Below are positions 16,115-25,191 of a DNA stretch of 43,641 nucleotides, one piece after another. The position numbers and the translations under genes were made by a program. Position 1 is the first letter of the stretch; every line of letters starts with the position of its first letter. Where the stretch lies: contig MDVR01000049.1 of NCBI GenBank assembly GCA_001940725.1, forward strand, positions 1 to 43,641, given 5' to 3'. The notes under the pieces are model-generated. The model saw only the letters and a list, made by a program, of their open reading frames with translations. It had not been told where the DNA came from and did not search any database. Origin of the DNA: Candidatus Heimdallarchaeota archaeon LC_2 (GTDB lineage: Archaea > Asgardarchaeota > Heimdallarchaeia > Heimdallarchaeales > Kariarchaeaceae).

Positions 16115-17011
16115 ATGCATGCAAATAATGCTTCTAGATTTTCAATTGAACTCTTAAGAAGGGATAATAAAGATATCAATTTATTTGCTGAATATTCTCA
16201 AAGGTATGTTGAAGAAGTTGATAAAAAGCCAATTGATGATGAAATAAAAAAAATCAAATCAAGATCTCATATTGATCATTGTTGGATATTAAAGGATGAT
16301 GAAAAGCTTGGTATTGTAAAAATTATTCGAGGAAATTTCTATAATTTAGGAGTTCCCTCTTATCTTGATAATGCTCAATTAAATGAAATATTATCAATTA
16401 TTGAAAAAGATATTTTGTCATTTCATAATTTTAGAATAGAAGGAACTCTACATAATAAATATCTGCTCGTTGCTCTTGATAGAGGATATAATATAGAATT
16501 TTCTAGAAATAAAATGGAATTAGATTTATCAAATGTTGATAATTGTGTATCTTACACAACTTTGGATATCCAGACATATAAAAATCATTATTTTAGGGAA
16601 TTAACAGACACTTATATTGATGCTTACCGTGGCAGTATAGATGAAAGAGTTGGAATGTTTGATCAAAGTATTGCGCACTCTGCTATTAAATCTATCTTGA
16701 ACAACGATTTTGGTAAATTTCGTCCCGATTTATCTGGATTGGTATTTGACAAAAAAGAATTAATTGGTGGAATATTAATTACAATCTTAGAAGATTGTCC
16801 CTTCGTTGTCATTATTGGTTTGAAAAGAAAAAATCAGCTCAAACAAGTAGGACGTAAGTTAATGTCTTGGGCAATTGAAAATTCACAAAAACAAGGATAC
16901 AACAAAATGAGACTTTGGGTCACCACAGAAAACAAAATCGCTCTGAAATTATATGAAAGTTTAGGATTTAAAGAGATATTAATTATAAATTCAGTTTACA
17001 AGAATTTTTAA
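16115..17011 (+). CDS. GNAT-family N-acetyltransferase
   Basis: 298 residues, ATG start. The C-terminal half (about 155-298) is a GNAT fold: LSGLVFDKKELIGGILITIL (strand pair), VVIIGLKRKNQLKQVGRKLM in the place of the acetyl-CoA loop (usually Q/RxxGxG/A; here QVGRKL), and the closing RLWVTTENKIALKLYESLGF signature. The N-terminal 150 residues look like a second, degenerate GNAT half (WILKDDEKLGIVKIIRG), as in tandem-GNAT proteins. The acetyl acceptor is unknown. It converges with the amidohydrolase gene; the two stop codons overlap by four bases. An inverted repeat lies just upstream. Confidence 0.75.
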   Translation: MHANNASRFSIELLRRDNKDINLFAEYSQRYVEEVDKKPIDDEIKKIKSRSHIDHCWILKDDEKLGIVKIIRGNFYNLGVPSYLDNAQLNEILSIIEKDILSFHNFRIEGTLHNKYLLVALDRGYNIEFSRNKMELDLSNVDNCVSYTTLDIQTYKNHYFRELTDTYIDAYRGSIDERVGMFDQSIAHSAIKSILNNDFGKFRPDLSGLVFDKKELIGGILITILEDCPFVVIIGLKRKNQLKQVGRKLMSWAIENSQKQGYNKMRLWVTTENKIALKLYESLGFKEILIINSVYKNF

Positions 17012-18534
17012 AATTTCTTTTTTCCGTTAACCCAAACTTGGATAATCTTAGTATCCATGATCCCCTCAGGTTTCTCTCCAATATCCTTATCGACAACTAT
17101 GAAGTCTGCAAAATAATTTTCTTTTAATTGACCCAATTGATTTTCCATCATGGTAGCAAAAGCTCCACCCTTTGTATACATATCCAAGGATTCATTGAAT
17201 GATAATTTTTCTTCAGGTCTCCATATTTCGTTTTGGGGATTTTTTCTGAAGATTGCTGCATATATACCATGAAGGGGATTGGGGAGTTCAATAGGTGAGT
17301 CAGATCCACCTGCGATCGGTATCTGATTATTGAGAAGGGTCTTCCAAGCATATGCATATTTGAGTCTTTCATTTCCTTCACCTAATCGTTTTTCAACCCA
17401 TTGGCTGTCTGTCGTTACAAATTGTGGTTGTATATTGGCAATGACGCCCAATTGAGACATTTTATTAATTAAATCTTGAGCAAGGATTTGACAGTGAGTC
17501 AGAATTGGTCTTTCATCTTTTGAAATATTCGCTTTTTCAAAAGATTTCAAAACCATTTCAGCAGCTAAATCGCCAATAGCATGAACTTCTAATCTGAAGC
17601 CTGCTTGTTTTATCCGCAAAACTTTCGCATCAAGATCATCTTGTTTATGAATTGAGACCCCCATTGCTTTAGTGTCACTATAAGGTTGCCTTAATGCTGC
17701 AGTTTGAGCTCCCAAGGACCCATCAGCAAATAATTTCACGCGATCGCAAGACAAAAAATTAATTCTAGAACTGGGTGTAGGTCTAATTTCTCTTTCAAGA
17801 TCATTCTCAAATATGGTCAGAGCAACCCTAATTGGCAATTCATCATTTTTTTCTAATTCTTTGTAAATCTCCCAACAATTCGGATCATTAGTTTGTACCA
17901 TTGTTAATCCAACTTCAACACATTTTTGTAAACCAAGTGTTATTATTTTTTTACGAGTTTTGTAATCTGTAATTTTAATATGATCAGTTACCAACGATAA
18001 AGCAGTCTCTTTTAATATGCCAGTGGGTACTTCGTGTTCATCTTTTTCAATGATACCACCAAGAGGATTTTCAGTTTTAGAATAAATATTTAATATTTCA
18101 AGAGCCTTTGAATTAACAACTCCAATATGATTACAAGCTCGAAATAGCAATACAGGTCGGTCATCTACAATCAAATCTAAATCTTCTTTACTAGGATATC
18201 TATTGTCTTCCATATAATCTTGATCCCAATTGTTTCCAATAATCCATTTCAAATCTTGATTTTTCTTGGAGTATTCGTGTAATTTATTTTGTAATTCAGA
18301 TATTGATCGTGGTTTATTTAATCTTAATCTACTCAATTCCCTACCTAAGCCATAAACATGAATATGTGAATCAATTAATCCGGGGAAAACAAAATTACCA
18401 TCAAGATCAATTTTTTCATCCGAAGCAGGATGATCTCCAATGCCAACTTCTTTGATTTCATTTTCGTCAAACAGAAGCCATTCCTTATATCCAGAATCAG
18501 TCCAAATTTTGCAGTTATGGATTAATTTACTCAT
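17008..18534 (-). CDS. YtcJ-like metal-dependent amidohydrolase
   Basis: 508 residues from ATG 18534. The frame is open for 20 more codons upstream, but that stretch is basic and unlike the family, while MSKLIHNCKIWT begins the usual N-terminal beta segment. Motifs: GLIDSHIHVYGLG (metal-site HxH), WIIGNNWDQDYM, RPVLLFRACNHIGVVNSKAL, VPTGILKE, LFADGSLGAQTAAL, EVHAIGD, HCQIL and IAGGSDSPIELPNPLHGIYAA. These are the hallmarks of amidohydrolase family 3 (YtcJ/LAF3-like), which hydrolyse amide or formyl bonds; the substrate is not known. The end overlaps the convergent GNAT gene. Confidence 0.88.
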   Translation of the reverse strand: MSKLIHNCKIWTDSGYKEWLLFDENEIKEVGIGDHPASDEKIDLDGNFVFPGLIDSHIHVYGLGRELSRLRLNKPRSISELQNKLHEYSKKNQDLKWIIGNNWDQDYMEDNRYPSKEDLDLIVDDRPVLLFRACNHIGVVNSKALEILNIYSKTENPLGGIIEKDEHEVPTGILKETALSLVTDHIKITDYKTRKKIITLGLQKCVEVGLTMVQTNDPNCWEIYKELEKNDELPIRVALTIFENDLEREIRPTPSSRINFLSCDRVKLFADGSLGAQTAALRQPYSDTKAMGVSIHKQDDLDAKVLRIKQAGFRLEVHAIGDLAAEMVLKSFEKANISKDERPILTHCQILAQDLINKMSQLGVIANIQPQFVTTDSQWVEKRLGEGNERLKYAYAWKTLLNNQIPIAGGSDSPIELPNPLHGIYAAIFRKNPQNEIWRPEEKLSFNESLDMYTKGGAFATMMENQLGQLKENYFADFIVVDKDIGEKPEGIMDTKIIQVWVNGKKKF

Positions 18535-18647
18535 ATCTATTTTATTCCTTCTAGAAATATAAAAATATCTACGTCTATAAGTCGAAGCCATCAAAATTTT
18601 AATTCCATTAACTATGATGATTTATATGATTCGAATAGGAAGAAATT

Positions 18648-19892
18648 ATGAGTGCAAGAGGACGAGGTTTCTCTAATATAATGAGGGTAGAGGAAATAAA
18701 ACAGCTAGTTCAAGAGAGAGTACTCTATAATCCTAATTCAGAGCGAATATCCTCCATTCAAGCATTAGATAGGGTTCTAGCTGAGGATATTATTTCTAAA
18801 GTAAATTTACCTGGATTTAGAAGATCTGCCATGGATGGGTTCGCTGTACTTGCTTCAAGTACATTTGGTGCATCTGATACAAGTCCTATCCGTCTAAAAA
18901 TCTCAGGTCAAGTAGAAATTGGAGATAAAACAGCTCCAATTCTACAAACCGGGAATGCAATCAGGATTTCAACTGGTGCCCCAATTCCACAGGAAGCTGA
19001 TGCAGTAATAAAAATTGAAGATTGTGAATTAATTACAGACCTGGATCTAGATGTAATGTCAGCAGTGAATAGCGGAACAAATATTGCAAATGAAGACGAA
19101 GATATTAAAATTAATGAGCTGGTCCTTCCAATAGGTACTCTTATTCGTCCATGGGATATTGCAATTTTTGAATCAATTGGACAAAATCAAATAATCGTGT
19201 ATTGTTTACCCAAAATTTCTGTATTATCTACTGGTAATGAATTGGTCACATCTGGTTCAATTCCAAACATTGGGGAAGTTGTAGATAGTAATCGACCGGC
19301 AATAAACGCGTGGTTGACAAAATTTAATGTAAATTTAGTAAAATCAGAAAGCTGTTTGGATGATATTGATCTTTTAAAAGAAAAGATCATTCAGTTGGCG
19401 GTCCAGAGCGATCTTATTATCACAACAGGAGGAACATCTGTTGGTACCAAAGATTACTTACCCGAGATAATTGTGAATATTGGTGAGTTATTTGTCCATG
19501 GTTGTGCAATTAGACCTGGTAAACCAGTTGCAATTGGATTCATAAATACGGAAAGCAAACGAAAAGTCCCAATTATTGCCCTCCCTGGTTACCCCTTAGC
19601 CGCATTCATTAATTTTGAGCTCTTTGTTGCTTCATTACTATCAAACTGGACCAAGATTGAGATTCCTTGGCAGAATCAAATCAAAGTTAAGTTAAAAACG
19701 AAGATTCCTTCACAAGCAGGTGTCCGTGATTTTGTTAGATTAAAGGAAACTTCAGCAGGGGCAGAGGTGATCCGTATCACTGGTGCTGGTATACTTTCCT
19801 CTTTAGTACATGCAGATTATATGCTAGAAGTTCCAGAAGATATTGAAGGTTATTCAGCAGGCGATATTGTATCTGTTAAAAAATTAAGGTGA
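18648..19892 (+). CDS. moeA: Molybdopterin molybdenumtransferase MoeA (first copy)
   Basis: 414 residues. MoeA inserts molybdate (or tungstate) into adenylated molybdopterin. Seen in order: an N-terminal domain with RVLAEDI and FRRSAMDGFAV (about residues 42-66), ISTGAPIPQEADAVIKIED, the catalytic MogA-like domain with ISVLSTGNELV, VDSNRPAI, TTGGTSVGTKDYLPE and RPGKPVAIG, IIALPGYPLAAF, and a C-terminal beta-domain. A TATA-like TTTATATGATT (18620-18630) lies about 25 bases before the ATG, favouring it over the ATG 11 codons further in. Only 10 bases separate it from the second moeA, so they form one operon. Confidence 0.93.
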   Translation: MSARGRGFSNIMRVEEIKQLVQERVLYNPNSERISSIQALDRVLAEDIISKVNLPGFRRSAMDGFAVLASSTFGASDTSPIRLKISGQVEIGDKTAPILQTGNAIRISTGAPIPQEADAVIKIEDCELITDLDLDVMSAVNSGTNIANEDEDIKINELVLPIGTLIRPWDIAIFESIGQNQIIVYCLPKISVLSTGNELVTSGSIPNIGEVVDSNRPAINAWLTKFNVNLVKSESCLDDIDLLKEKIIQLAVQSDLIITTGGTSVGTKDYLPEIIVNIGELFVHGCAIRPGKPVAIGFINTESKRKVPIIALPGYPLAAFINFELFVASLLSNWTKIEIPWQNQIKVKLKTKIPSQAGVRDFVRLKETSAGAEVIRITGAGILSSLVHADYMLEVPEDIEGYSAGDIVSVKKLR

Positions 19893-19902
19893 TATAGTTA
19901 AT

Positions 19903-21816
19903 ATGTCAAGAAAAATATTTAGAGAATTAATATCAGTTGAAGAAGCACGTACCAAATTTTATCAATACGCACCGCTAGATCTTGTTGGTGTAGAATTATT
20001 ATCTCTTCTAGAAACACTTGGAAGAGTGTTAGCTGAGGACATATTTTCACCAATTGATGTCCCTCCTTTTGATAGATCAGCAATGGATGGATTTGCAGTA
20101 ATTGCAAATGATACATTAGGTGCTGCAGAAGATTCACCAAATAATCTCGAAGTTATTGGAGATGTCCAAGCTGGATATGTTTTTGATGGATTAATAACTG
20201 GTGGCAATTGTGTCGAAATTTCAACAGGCGCACCTCTACCTGCTGGTGCAGATAGTGTAGTGATGGTAGAATATACTCAAAGGGAAAAAAACAATGTAGA
20301 TATCTACAAACCCGCTTCTCCAGGTCAAAATGTGATGTCAGCAGGTGCAGATATTCAAAAAGGTGAATTAATTCTTCTTAAAGGAACTCTTCTATCTTCT
20401 CGTGAACTTTCAGTTCTTGCTGCAATTGGTCAATCAAAAATCTTAGTCTACAAAAAACCAAAAATTGGAATTTTCAGTTCAGGTGATGAAGTAATATCTG
20501 CTGATCAAACTTTAACCCCGGGAAAATTATTTGATATCAACTCGATTGCCATTAGTGCAGGTATTAATGAAAATGGAGGGGATCCCACCTTATTAGGAAT
20601 CATAGAAGATGATTTCAAATCCCTTGAGAGGAAAATCGGAGAAAACCTGTCAAAATATGATTTACTCATAATCTCTGGTGGTACATCTGCTGGAATGGGT
20701 GATATGTTATTCGAGGTTGTTGATAATTTAGGTGATCCTGGATTATTGGTACATGGTATAAAGGTAAAACCTGGTAAACCTACAATCTTAGCTGTGTGTC
20801 AAGGTGTACCGGTGATTGGATTACCAGGATATCCTGCCTCCGCATTGTCGATATTTCAATTATTTGTTGTGCCTTATGTACGTAAAATTGCAGGATTATC
20901 TCCAGTTGGAATAAAGACCAAAGTGAAAGCCAAAGTAAAGCAACGTCTCAGAAGTGTTATGGGGAGACATGAGTTTAAACCCATGAATCTAATTAAGTCT
21001 GAAACTGGTTGGTTGGCTTTTCCAGTTCCTGGTGGTTCTGGTGCAATTACTTCTATCGCTCTTGCAGATGGTTTTGTGGAAATTCCTGATAATGAAACAT
21101 TTGTTTTGCCCAATACTGAAGTGGAGATTACACTGTTTTCAGACAAGATTAAACCAATAGATTTGCAAATTATCGGGAGTCATTGTTCAGTTCTTGCTAA
21201 AATTATCCAAGCTTTATACCAAAAATATCCTGAATATCATTCAAGACTAATCGGGGTTGGTACAACAGGAGGAATTGCAGCAATAAGAAGGGGCGAAGCT
21301 CACGTTGCTGGGATCCATCTCCTGAGTGATACTGGCGAATATAACAAACTGGATCAAAATGAAGTTGATGCTTTCGTAATCCCGGGTTATTATAGGATGC
21401 AAGGATTTATTGTACCAAAAGGCAATCCAAAAAATATCAATAAACTTACTGATTTGATTAGGGAAGATGTCTTATTTATGAATAGAAATCCAGGATCCGG
21501 AACTAGGGTTCTCTTAGATTATTTACTTCTTCAGCATAAACTCAATTCAGATTCAATTAAAGGATATTCTCAATATTCAAAATCTCACAGTTCAGTTGCT
21601 GCAGCCGTCAAATCGGGGGTTGTTGACGTAGGTTTAGGAATTCAATCAGCTATTGATGATGATTTAGATTTCATTCCTTTAAAGGAAGAAGAATACGATT
21701 TCCTTATCAACAATAATTACAGGCATTTACCCGCAGTGAATGCATTCATCGATATCTTAAAATCTGAAAGGGTAACAGAAATCATAAATAATTTTCCTGG
21801 TTATCGTAAAAAGTAA
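19903..21816 (+). CDS. moeA: MoeA fused to a periplasmic-binding-protein-like domain
   Basis: 637 residues, ATG start. Residues 1-415 are a second complete MoeA (RVLAEDI, FDRSAMDGFAV, ISTGAPLPAGADSVVMVEY, IGIFSSGDEV, ISGGTSAGMGDM, VKPGKPT, VIGLPGYPASALS). Residues about 425-637 are a PBP-like domain of the type seen behind MoeA in many archaea (IIGSHCSVLAKIIQAL, GVGTTGGIAAIRRGEAHVAG, FMNRNPGSGTRVLLDYLL, SVAAAVKSGVVDVGLGIQ), probably a cytosolic molybdate/tungstate or cofactor sensor. Paired MoeA copies in archaea are often taken to reflect Mo/W handling. No molybdoenzyme lies in the window. Confidence 0.93.
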   Translation: MSRKIFRELISVEEARTKFYQYAPLDLVGVELLSLLETLGRVLAEDIFSPIDVPPFDRSAMDGFAVIANDTLGAAEDSPNNLEVIGDVQAGYVFDGLITGGNCVEISTGAPLPAGADSVVMVEYTQREKNNVDIYKPASPGQNVMSAGADIQKGELILLKGTLLSSRELSVLAAIGQSKILVYKKPKIGIFSSGDEVISADQTLTPGKLFDINSIAISAGINENGGDPTLLGIIEDDFKSLERKIGENLSKYDLLIISGGTSAGMGDMLFEVVDNLGDPGLLVHGIKVKPGKPTILAVCQGVPVIGLPGYPASALSIFQLFVVPYVRKIAGLSPVGIKTKVKAKVKQRLRSVMGRHEFKPMNLIKSETGWLAFPVPGGSGAITSIALADGFVEIPDNETFVLPNTEVEITLFSDKIKPIDLQIIGSHCSVLAKIIQALYQKYPEYHSRLIGVGTTGGIAAIRRGEAHVAGIHLLSDTGEYNKLDQNEVDAFVIPGYYRMQGFIVPKGNPKNINKLTDLIREDVLFMNRNPGSGTRVLLDYLLLQHKLNSDSIKGYSQYSKSHSSVAAAVKSGVVDVGLGIQSAIDDDLDFIPLKEEEYDFLINNNYRHLPAVNAFIDILKSERVTEIINNFPGYRKK

Positions 21817-22215
21817 TTAATATTCTTTGACTTCAAACTCAAAAATAACCCCGTATCTGGTTTTCATGTATTCAGTAATATTCTCATATTTCTTTAACTT
21901 AATTGATTTATGAAATAAAGAATTCGTATCAAAAAAATCTCGAGTGATTGAGAAAACTAGATCATGTGATACTTGGTTAGTTAATGCTCCAATATATCGC
22001 ATTTCCTCATATGCTGGTATATCAATAGTCCATTTTTTTTCATTAAATCGAATGAATTGAATAATTGCCTTATCATCATTATCTATTGTGAAACCTATAA
22101 AATTATCCTCAACCATTGAATGATCACTTTGTTTTTCTAATAATTCAAATGCTTGTTGTAGTGAAATTGGCTCGTTTTCTAATTCCATGCCATCAGTATA
22201 AATATGTAATTTCAT
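21817..22215 (-). CDS. Hypothetical 132-residue protein coupled to a winged-helix gene
   Basis: The start is taken at ATG 22215, one base after the stop of the upstream gene. The 32 codons that precede it in frame overlap that gene and are basic and hydrophobic, so they are unlikely to be translated. The protein starts MKLHIYTDGMELENEP and is acidic with mixed alpha-beta character (NFIGFTIDNDDKAIIQFIRF, WTIDIPAYEEMRYIGAL). I do not recognise it. The tight coupling suggests it works with the winged-helix protein, perhaps as a partner or ligand-binding subunit. It ends against the convergent moeA operon. Confidence 0.65.
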   Translation of the reverse strand: MKLHIYTDGMELENEPISLQQAFELLEKQSDHSMVEDNFIGFTIDNDDKAIIQFIRFNEKKWTIDIPAYEEMRYIGALTNQVSHDLVFSITRDFFDTNSLFHKSIKLKKYENITEYMKTRYGVIFEFEVKEY

Positions 22216-22216
22216 G

Positions 22217-23002
22217 TTATCCTGCAAATTTGATCTTTGCAAAGTCAGTCTCAATTTTTTGATTATTTTTATCAAAAATTGAAAAGTGATTAAATACCAC
22301 TGGTGCATCAATGGAGGCTTCTAATATCTGGGATAAATGTGAAATTAAATATTGAATTTCAGTTTGAGCAATTGTTAAATCATATGTTGAAAGATTAATT
22401 TTCAATTCATTACCTGGACCAATTTTTAGTGACGCAAACAAAGTACCATCTGTTGAGATCCAGCCAATTTCCAATGAATTATTATTAAGTATCTTTGATG
22501 TATATCTAAATTTACCAAACCACTTTCCAATTAGTGCATTTTCTATTTCTTGATATTGGAATTCCTGCAGGCTAGGTCCCTGTACATTCCCCTCTGCAAT
22601 ATGCGTAAATAGATCATTTGGTTGTTTTAGGGCAAATTTCTGAAATTGGATATGTAATCTCTGAAATAAGGTTATTCCTTCATCAGTTAATGTATACCCA
22701 AATTTTTCTTTAATTAGTAGATCTTTAGCAATTAATCTATTCACTGCCTTGGTCAATCGAGCTTGATGCAAAGAAATAATTCGTTTCATTGCCTGGAAAC
22801 TTATAGATAAAGTCCCATCTCGCAATAAATCATTAACACCTATAAAATCTAGAATCAAGTATTCATCTTGAGTTAGTTGTTCTTCTCGATATAGGGATGA
22901 AATCAACTTAGAATCAAATTCATCTAGATCCAGTGTATTAATGAGTTGATTTGAGTAGTAATTTTCATTCTCAAACTCAAATGAGAAGTCATTTGGTGGC
23001 AT
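22217..23002 (-). CDS. Winged-helix DNA-binding protein with a C-terminal ligand-type domain
   Basis: 261 residues, ATG start. After an acidic 40-residue lead, residues about 45-115 read as a winged helix: ILDFIGVNDLLRDGTLSISF, then IISLHQARLTKAVNRLIAKD and the wing LLIKEKFGYTLTDEGITLF, in the manner of MarR-like proteins. The C-terminal 125 residues are beta-rich (IGWISTDGTLFASLKIGPGN, INLSTYDL) and unlike any family I know. It is the first gene of a two-gene unit with the 132-residue protein. It is probably a regulator; the target is unknown. Confidence 0.65.
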   Translation of the reverse strand: MPPNDFSFEFENENYYSNQLINTLDLDEFDSKLISSLYREEQLTQDEYLILDFIGVNDLLRDGTLSISFQAMKRIISLHQARLTKAVNRLIAKDLLIKEKFGYTLTDEGITLFQRLHIQFQKFALKQPNDLFTHIAEGNVQGPSLQEFQYQEIENALIGKWFGKFRYTSKILNNNSLEIGWISTDGTLFASLKIGPGNELKINLSTYDLTIAQTEIQYLISHLSQILEASIDAPVVFNHFSIFDKNNQKIETDFAKIKFAG

Positions 23003-23098
23003 AGATGTTTCTTATTCACACACGGTGTTTTCATATTTAAAAACCATTAGTTTGCGGGAATGTTTGTAACCATGAGTATAGTACTAAGAGTTACATTC

Positions 23099-23473
23099 TT
23101 ACGAACGATGAAAATGGATCATTTTCCATTCATTACTTATCAATTTAAAGATACGAGTTTCATTGGCTGAGTTTATCTTAAACTCACTATCTTCAAATCT
23201 GTTTATTAGTAAAGTATAGCTTGCATAAGCTACATTATCAGAGATAATTCGAATAACTGGTCTTATCAACTCAAGGTGATATTTTCCTTTTTGATTAGAA
23301 TTTTCAATAAAAAATTGATGAAAAGCTAATCCATCAACAGGATTCCCATAAGTTTCAGGTTCAAAACAGGTTAAATCCTCAGTTGCCAACTTATTATACG
23401 TGTCTACATCACCCGAATGAATTGCATGCAATAATTTCATAAGAACAGTTTTTAGTGCTTCCTCTTTTTCCAT
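23099..23473 (-). CDS. CaMKII association-domain-like protein (NTF2 fold)
   Basis: 124 residues, ATG start. It matches the association domain of animal calcium/calmodulin-dependent kinase II over its full length. The pattern LTCFEPETYGNPVDGLAFH (34-52) corresponds to MTAFEPEALGNLVEGLDFH, and ETR (105-107) followed by W and HFHRS (120-124) matches the end of the kinase domain. In kinases this NTF2-like domain builds ring oligomers; stand-alone versions occur in prokaryotes with unknown function, some possibly enzymatic. No kinase domain is encoded here. It lies alone between the winged-helix unit and the dehydratase gene, 60 bases from the latter on the same strand. Confidence 0.85.
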   Translation of the reverse strand: MEKEEALKTVLMKLLHAIHSGDVDTYNKLATEDLTCFEPETYGNPVDGLAFHQFFIENSNQKGKYHLELIRPVIRIISDNVAYASYTLLINRFEDSEFKINSANETRIFKLISNEWKMIHFHRS

Positions 23474-23533
23474 AATGTATTTTTATCAAAATCGTGGATT
23501 TAATTATTTGCATAATTGAATTAATTTTAGTCG

Positions 23534-24496
23534 TTACTCAATAATTTCATTTTTCCATTTCTCAACTTCATTGAATGTAACATTACTACCACAGACTACA
23601 ATCACAATTTTCTTACCTTTGAATTCTTCTTTGTTCTGAAATAGTGCTGTAATGATACAGGACATTGCAGGTTCAACCAAAATTTTCTCATTATTCAAAA
23701 AATCAATTAGGGATTTTACGGCATCTCTATCCGAAACTACATAGGAGTTTGTCAACATTCGCTGCAGCGTTCGAAAATTGAATTCGCTCATTTTTCTAGC
23801 TCCTAGTGTTTTTGCAATTGATGTTATCGCAGCAAGCTCCACGAGTTTATCTTCTTTTAACGACTCGTTTAAGCAATTTGCACCTTGAGTTTCAACAGCA
23901 TATAGTGAAATCTCTTTTTGCTTTGCAAAGGCTTCTACAGCTAAACTTATTCCAGTAAGTAGGCCCCCACCCCCAACTGATGCAACAATTGCGTCAATTT
24001 CGTTAATTTCATCCATAATTTCAACAGCTACTGTCCCTTGTCCTTGTATCACCAATGGATCTGCAAAAGCATGAATATAAAGACTATTCTCACTCTTAGC
24101 TAATCTAATTGCATAATTGTTAGAATCATCCCATGAATTACCAATAATAAATGTTTGTGAGCCAATTTCTTCTAAAATCCTAATTCTATATTCTGAGGTT
24201 CCTTCAGGTAATACAATAAGAGAAGGTATGTTTAATTTATTGGCAATTGTCGCAACTCCAACTCCGTGATTTCCCCCAGAAGCAGTGATAACTCTTGTAG
24301 GTTTCGGTTTTTGAGATACTAAAGAGTTTGTCGCTCCACGAATTTTAAATGATCTCCCAGGTTGAAAACATTCCAATTTTAAATACACTTCAGCTTCAAG
24401 CTCAGTTGACAACCACTCTGAGTATTTGAGAGAATAATGTTCTATGTAATCTTTAATACTTTCTTGGGCCTTTCTAAAATCCTCTTCAGAATACAT
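23534..24496 (-). CDS. PLP-dependent threonine/serine dehydratase-like enzyme
   Basis: 320 residues, ATG start. It is a fold type II PLP enzyme. The PLP lysine is K51 in FQPGRSFKIRGA, the phosphate-side loop is SGGNHGVGVA (about 73-82), and the glycine loop is VGGGGLLTGI (about 174-183). Length matches the catalytic domain of threonine ammonia-lyase or serine racemase, with no ACT-type regulatory domain. The usual loop is S[AS]GNHAQG, so GGNHGVG is a variant and the substrate may differ (threonine, serine or hydroxyaspartate). No isoleucine-pathway gene is nearby. Confidence 0.82.
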   Translation of the reverse strand: MYSEEDFRKAQESIKDYIEHYSLKYSEWLSTELEAEVYLKLECFQPGRSFKIRGATNSLVSQKPKPTRVITASGGNHGVGVATIANKLNIPSLIVLPEGTSEYRIRILEEIGSQTFIIGNSWDDSNNYAIRLAKSENSLYIHAFADPLVIQGQGTVAVEIMDEINEIDAIVASVGGGGLLTGISLAVEAFAKQKEISLYAVETQGANCLNESLKEDKLVELAAITSIAKTLGARKMSEFNFRTLQRMLTNSYVVSDRDAVKSLIDFLNNEKILVEPAMSCIITALFQNKEEFKGKKIVIVVCGSNVTFNEVEKWKNEIIE

Positions 24497-24574
24497 ATAT
24501 CGATAATAGTATAATTAATTAATTCGATTACTATTTGCATTCAGAATAAAATCATATGCAAGTGGGTTGTTTTG

Positions 24575-24587
24575 AAATATATATATG
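24575..24587 (+). promoter_or_regulatory. TATA box of the zinc-ribbon membrane protein gene
   Basis: AAATATATATATG is centred about 30 bases before ATG 24611. It implies a start of transcription at or next to that codon and rules against an upstream in-frame TTG at 24572, which would lie before the promoter. Confidence 0.5.
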
Positions 24588-24610
24588 CTAGATTGTTTTA
24601 TAGGATAATT

Positions 24611-25063
24611 ATGTACTGTTCATCTTGTGGAATGCAAAATGAAGATGGATCAATGTTTTGTTCAAATTGTGGAAATACATTAGATAGCTCTTCAGGACAA
24701 CCTGCCAAACAATTGTCAAATTATAATGAATCATCTTATTCTGCTCAACCCCCCCATCAGCCTAGTTACGTGGAAAATCAATCAAATCAAGATTATATCT
24801 TCCAAAACCAACAACAACAACAACAATATAATCAACCTCAGCTCTCTGGTTCTTATCAAGGCCAGGATTCATATCGTCAATCCCACTACGGACCTCCTAT
24901 GATTCAAGACAAAATAAATCCTCTTCTCTATGTCCTTATCGTCTTTTTCTTCCCGATAGGAATTTTATTATTTTTTGCCAATCGAAGAACTAAACCACAA
25001 TCTGCAAAAAATATAGCTATAGCAACAGTAATTGGTATAATATTGGCAATCGGTGGCTTATAA
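24611..25063 (+). CDS. Zinc-ribbon protein with Gln/Asn-rich linker and C-terminal membrane helices
   Basis: 150 residues from ATG 24611 (chosen from the TATA box position). Residues 1-23 are a double-CxxC zinc ribbon (CSSCGMQNEDGSMFCSNCGN). Residues about 25-105 are a low-complexity Ser/Gln/Asn/Tyr/Pro linker that includes a run of glutamines encoded by CAA repeats (near 24810-24825). Residues 110-150 hold two hydrophobic segments (LLYVLIVFFFPIGILLFF and IAIATVIGIILAIGGL) with a basic loop between. Such ribbon-linker-membrane proteins are common in archaea and have no assigned role. It stands 128 bases before rpl37ae, which has its own promoter. Confidence 0.7.
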   Translation: MYCSSCGMQNEDGSMFCSNCGNTLDSSSGQPAKQLSNYNESSYSAQPPHQPSYVENQSNQDYIFQNQQQQQQYNQPQLSGSYQGQDSYRQSHYGPPMIQDKINPLLYVLIVFFFPIGILLFFANRRTKPQSAKNIAIATVIGIILAIGGL

Positions 25064-25160
25064 TGTCAATTACATTATTTCAACCAGCGTTTAGCTAATA
25101 TTCATTTCCAAAAAAATTGAATATTATTTATTGTAGTTTACAGAGAACTGTAAATCAAAT

Positions 25161-25172
25161 ATTATATATGAA
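25161..25172 (+). promoter_or_regulatory. TATA box of the rpl37ae operon
   Basis: ATTATATATGAA is centred about 26 bases before the rpl37ae ATG at 25192. It fits a leaderless transcript for L37Ae-Brix-Pcc1 and possibly onward to prefoldin beta and DHH. Confidence 0.5.
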
Positions 25173-25191
25173 ATAATATTTTATCAGTTAG

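Noticed and set aside
24810..24825. CAA trinucleotide run as a contingency (phase-variable) repeat
   Set aside because: Length changes would stay in frame and alter only the glutamine count of a disordered linker, so on/off switching is not expected.
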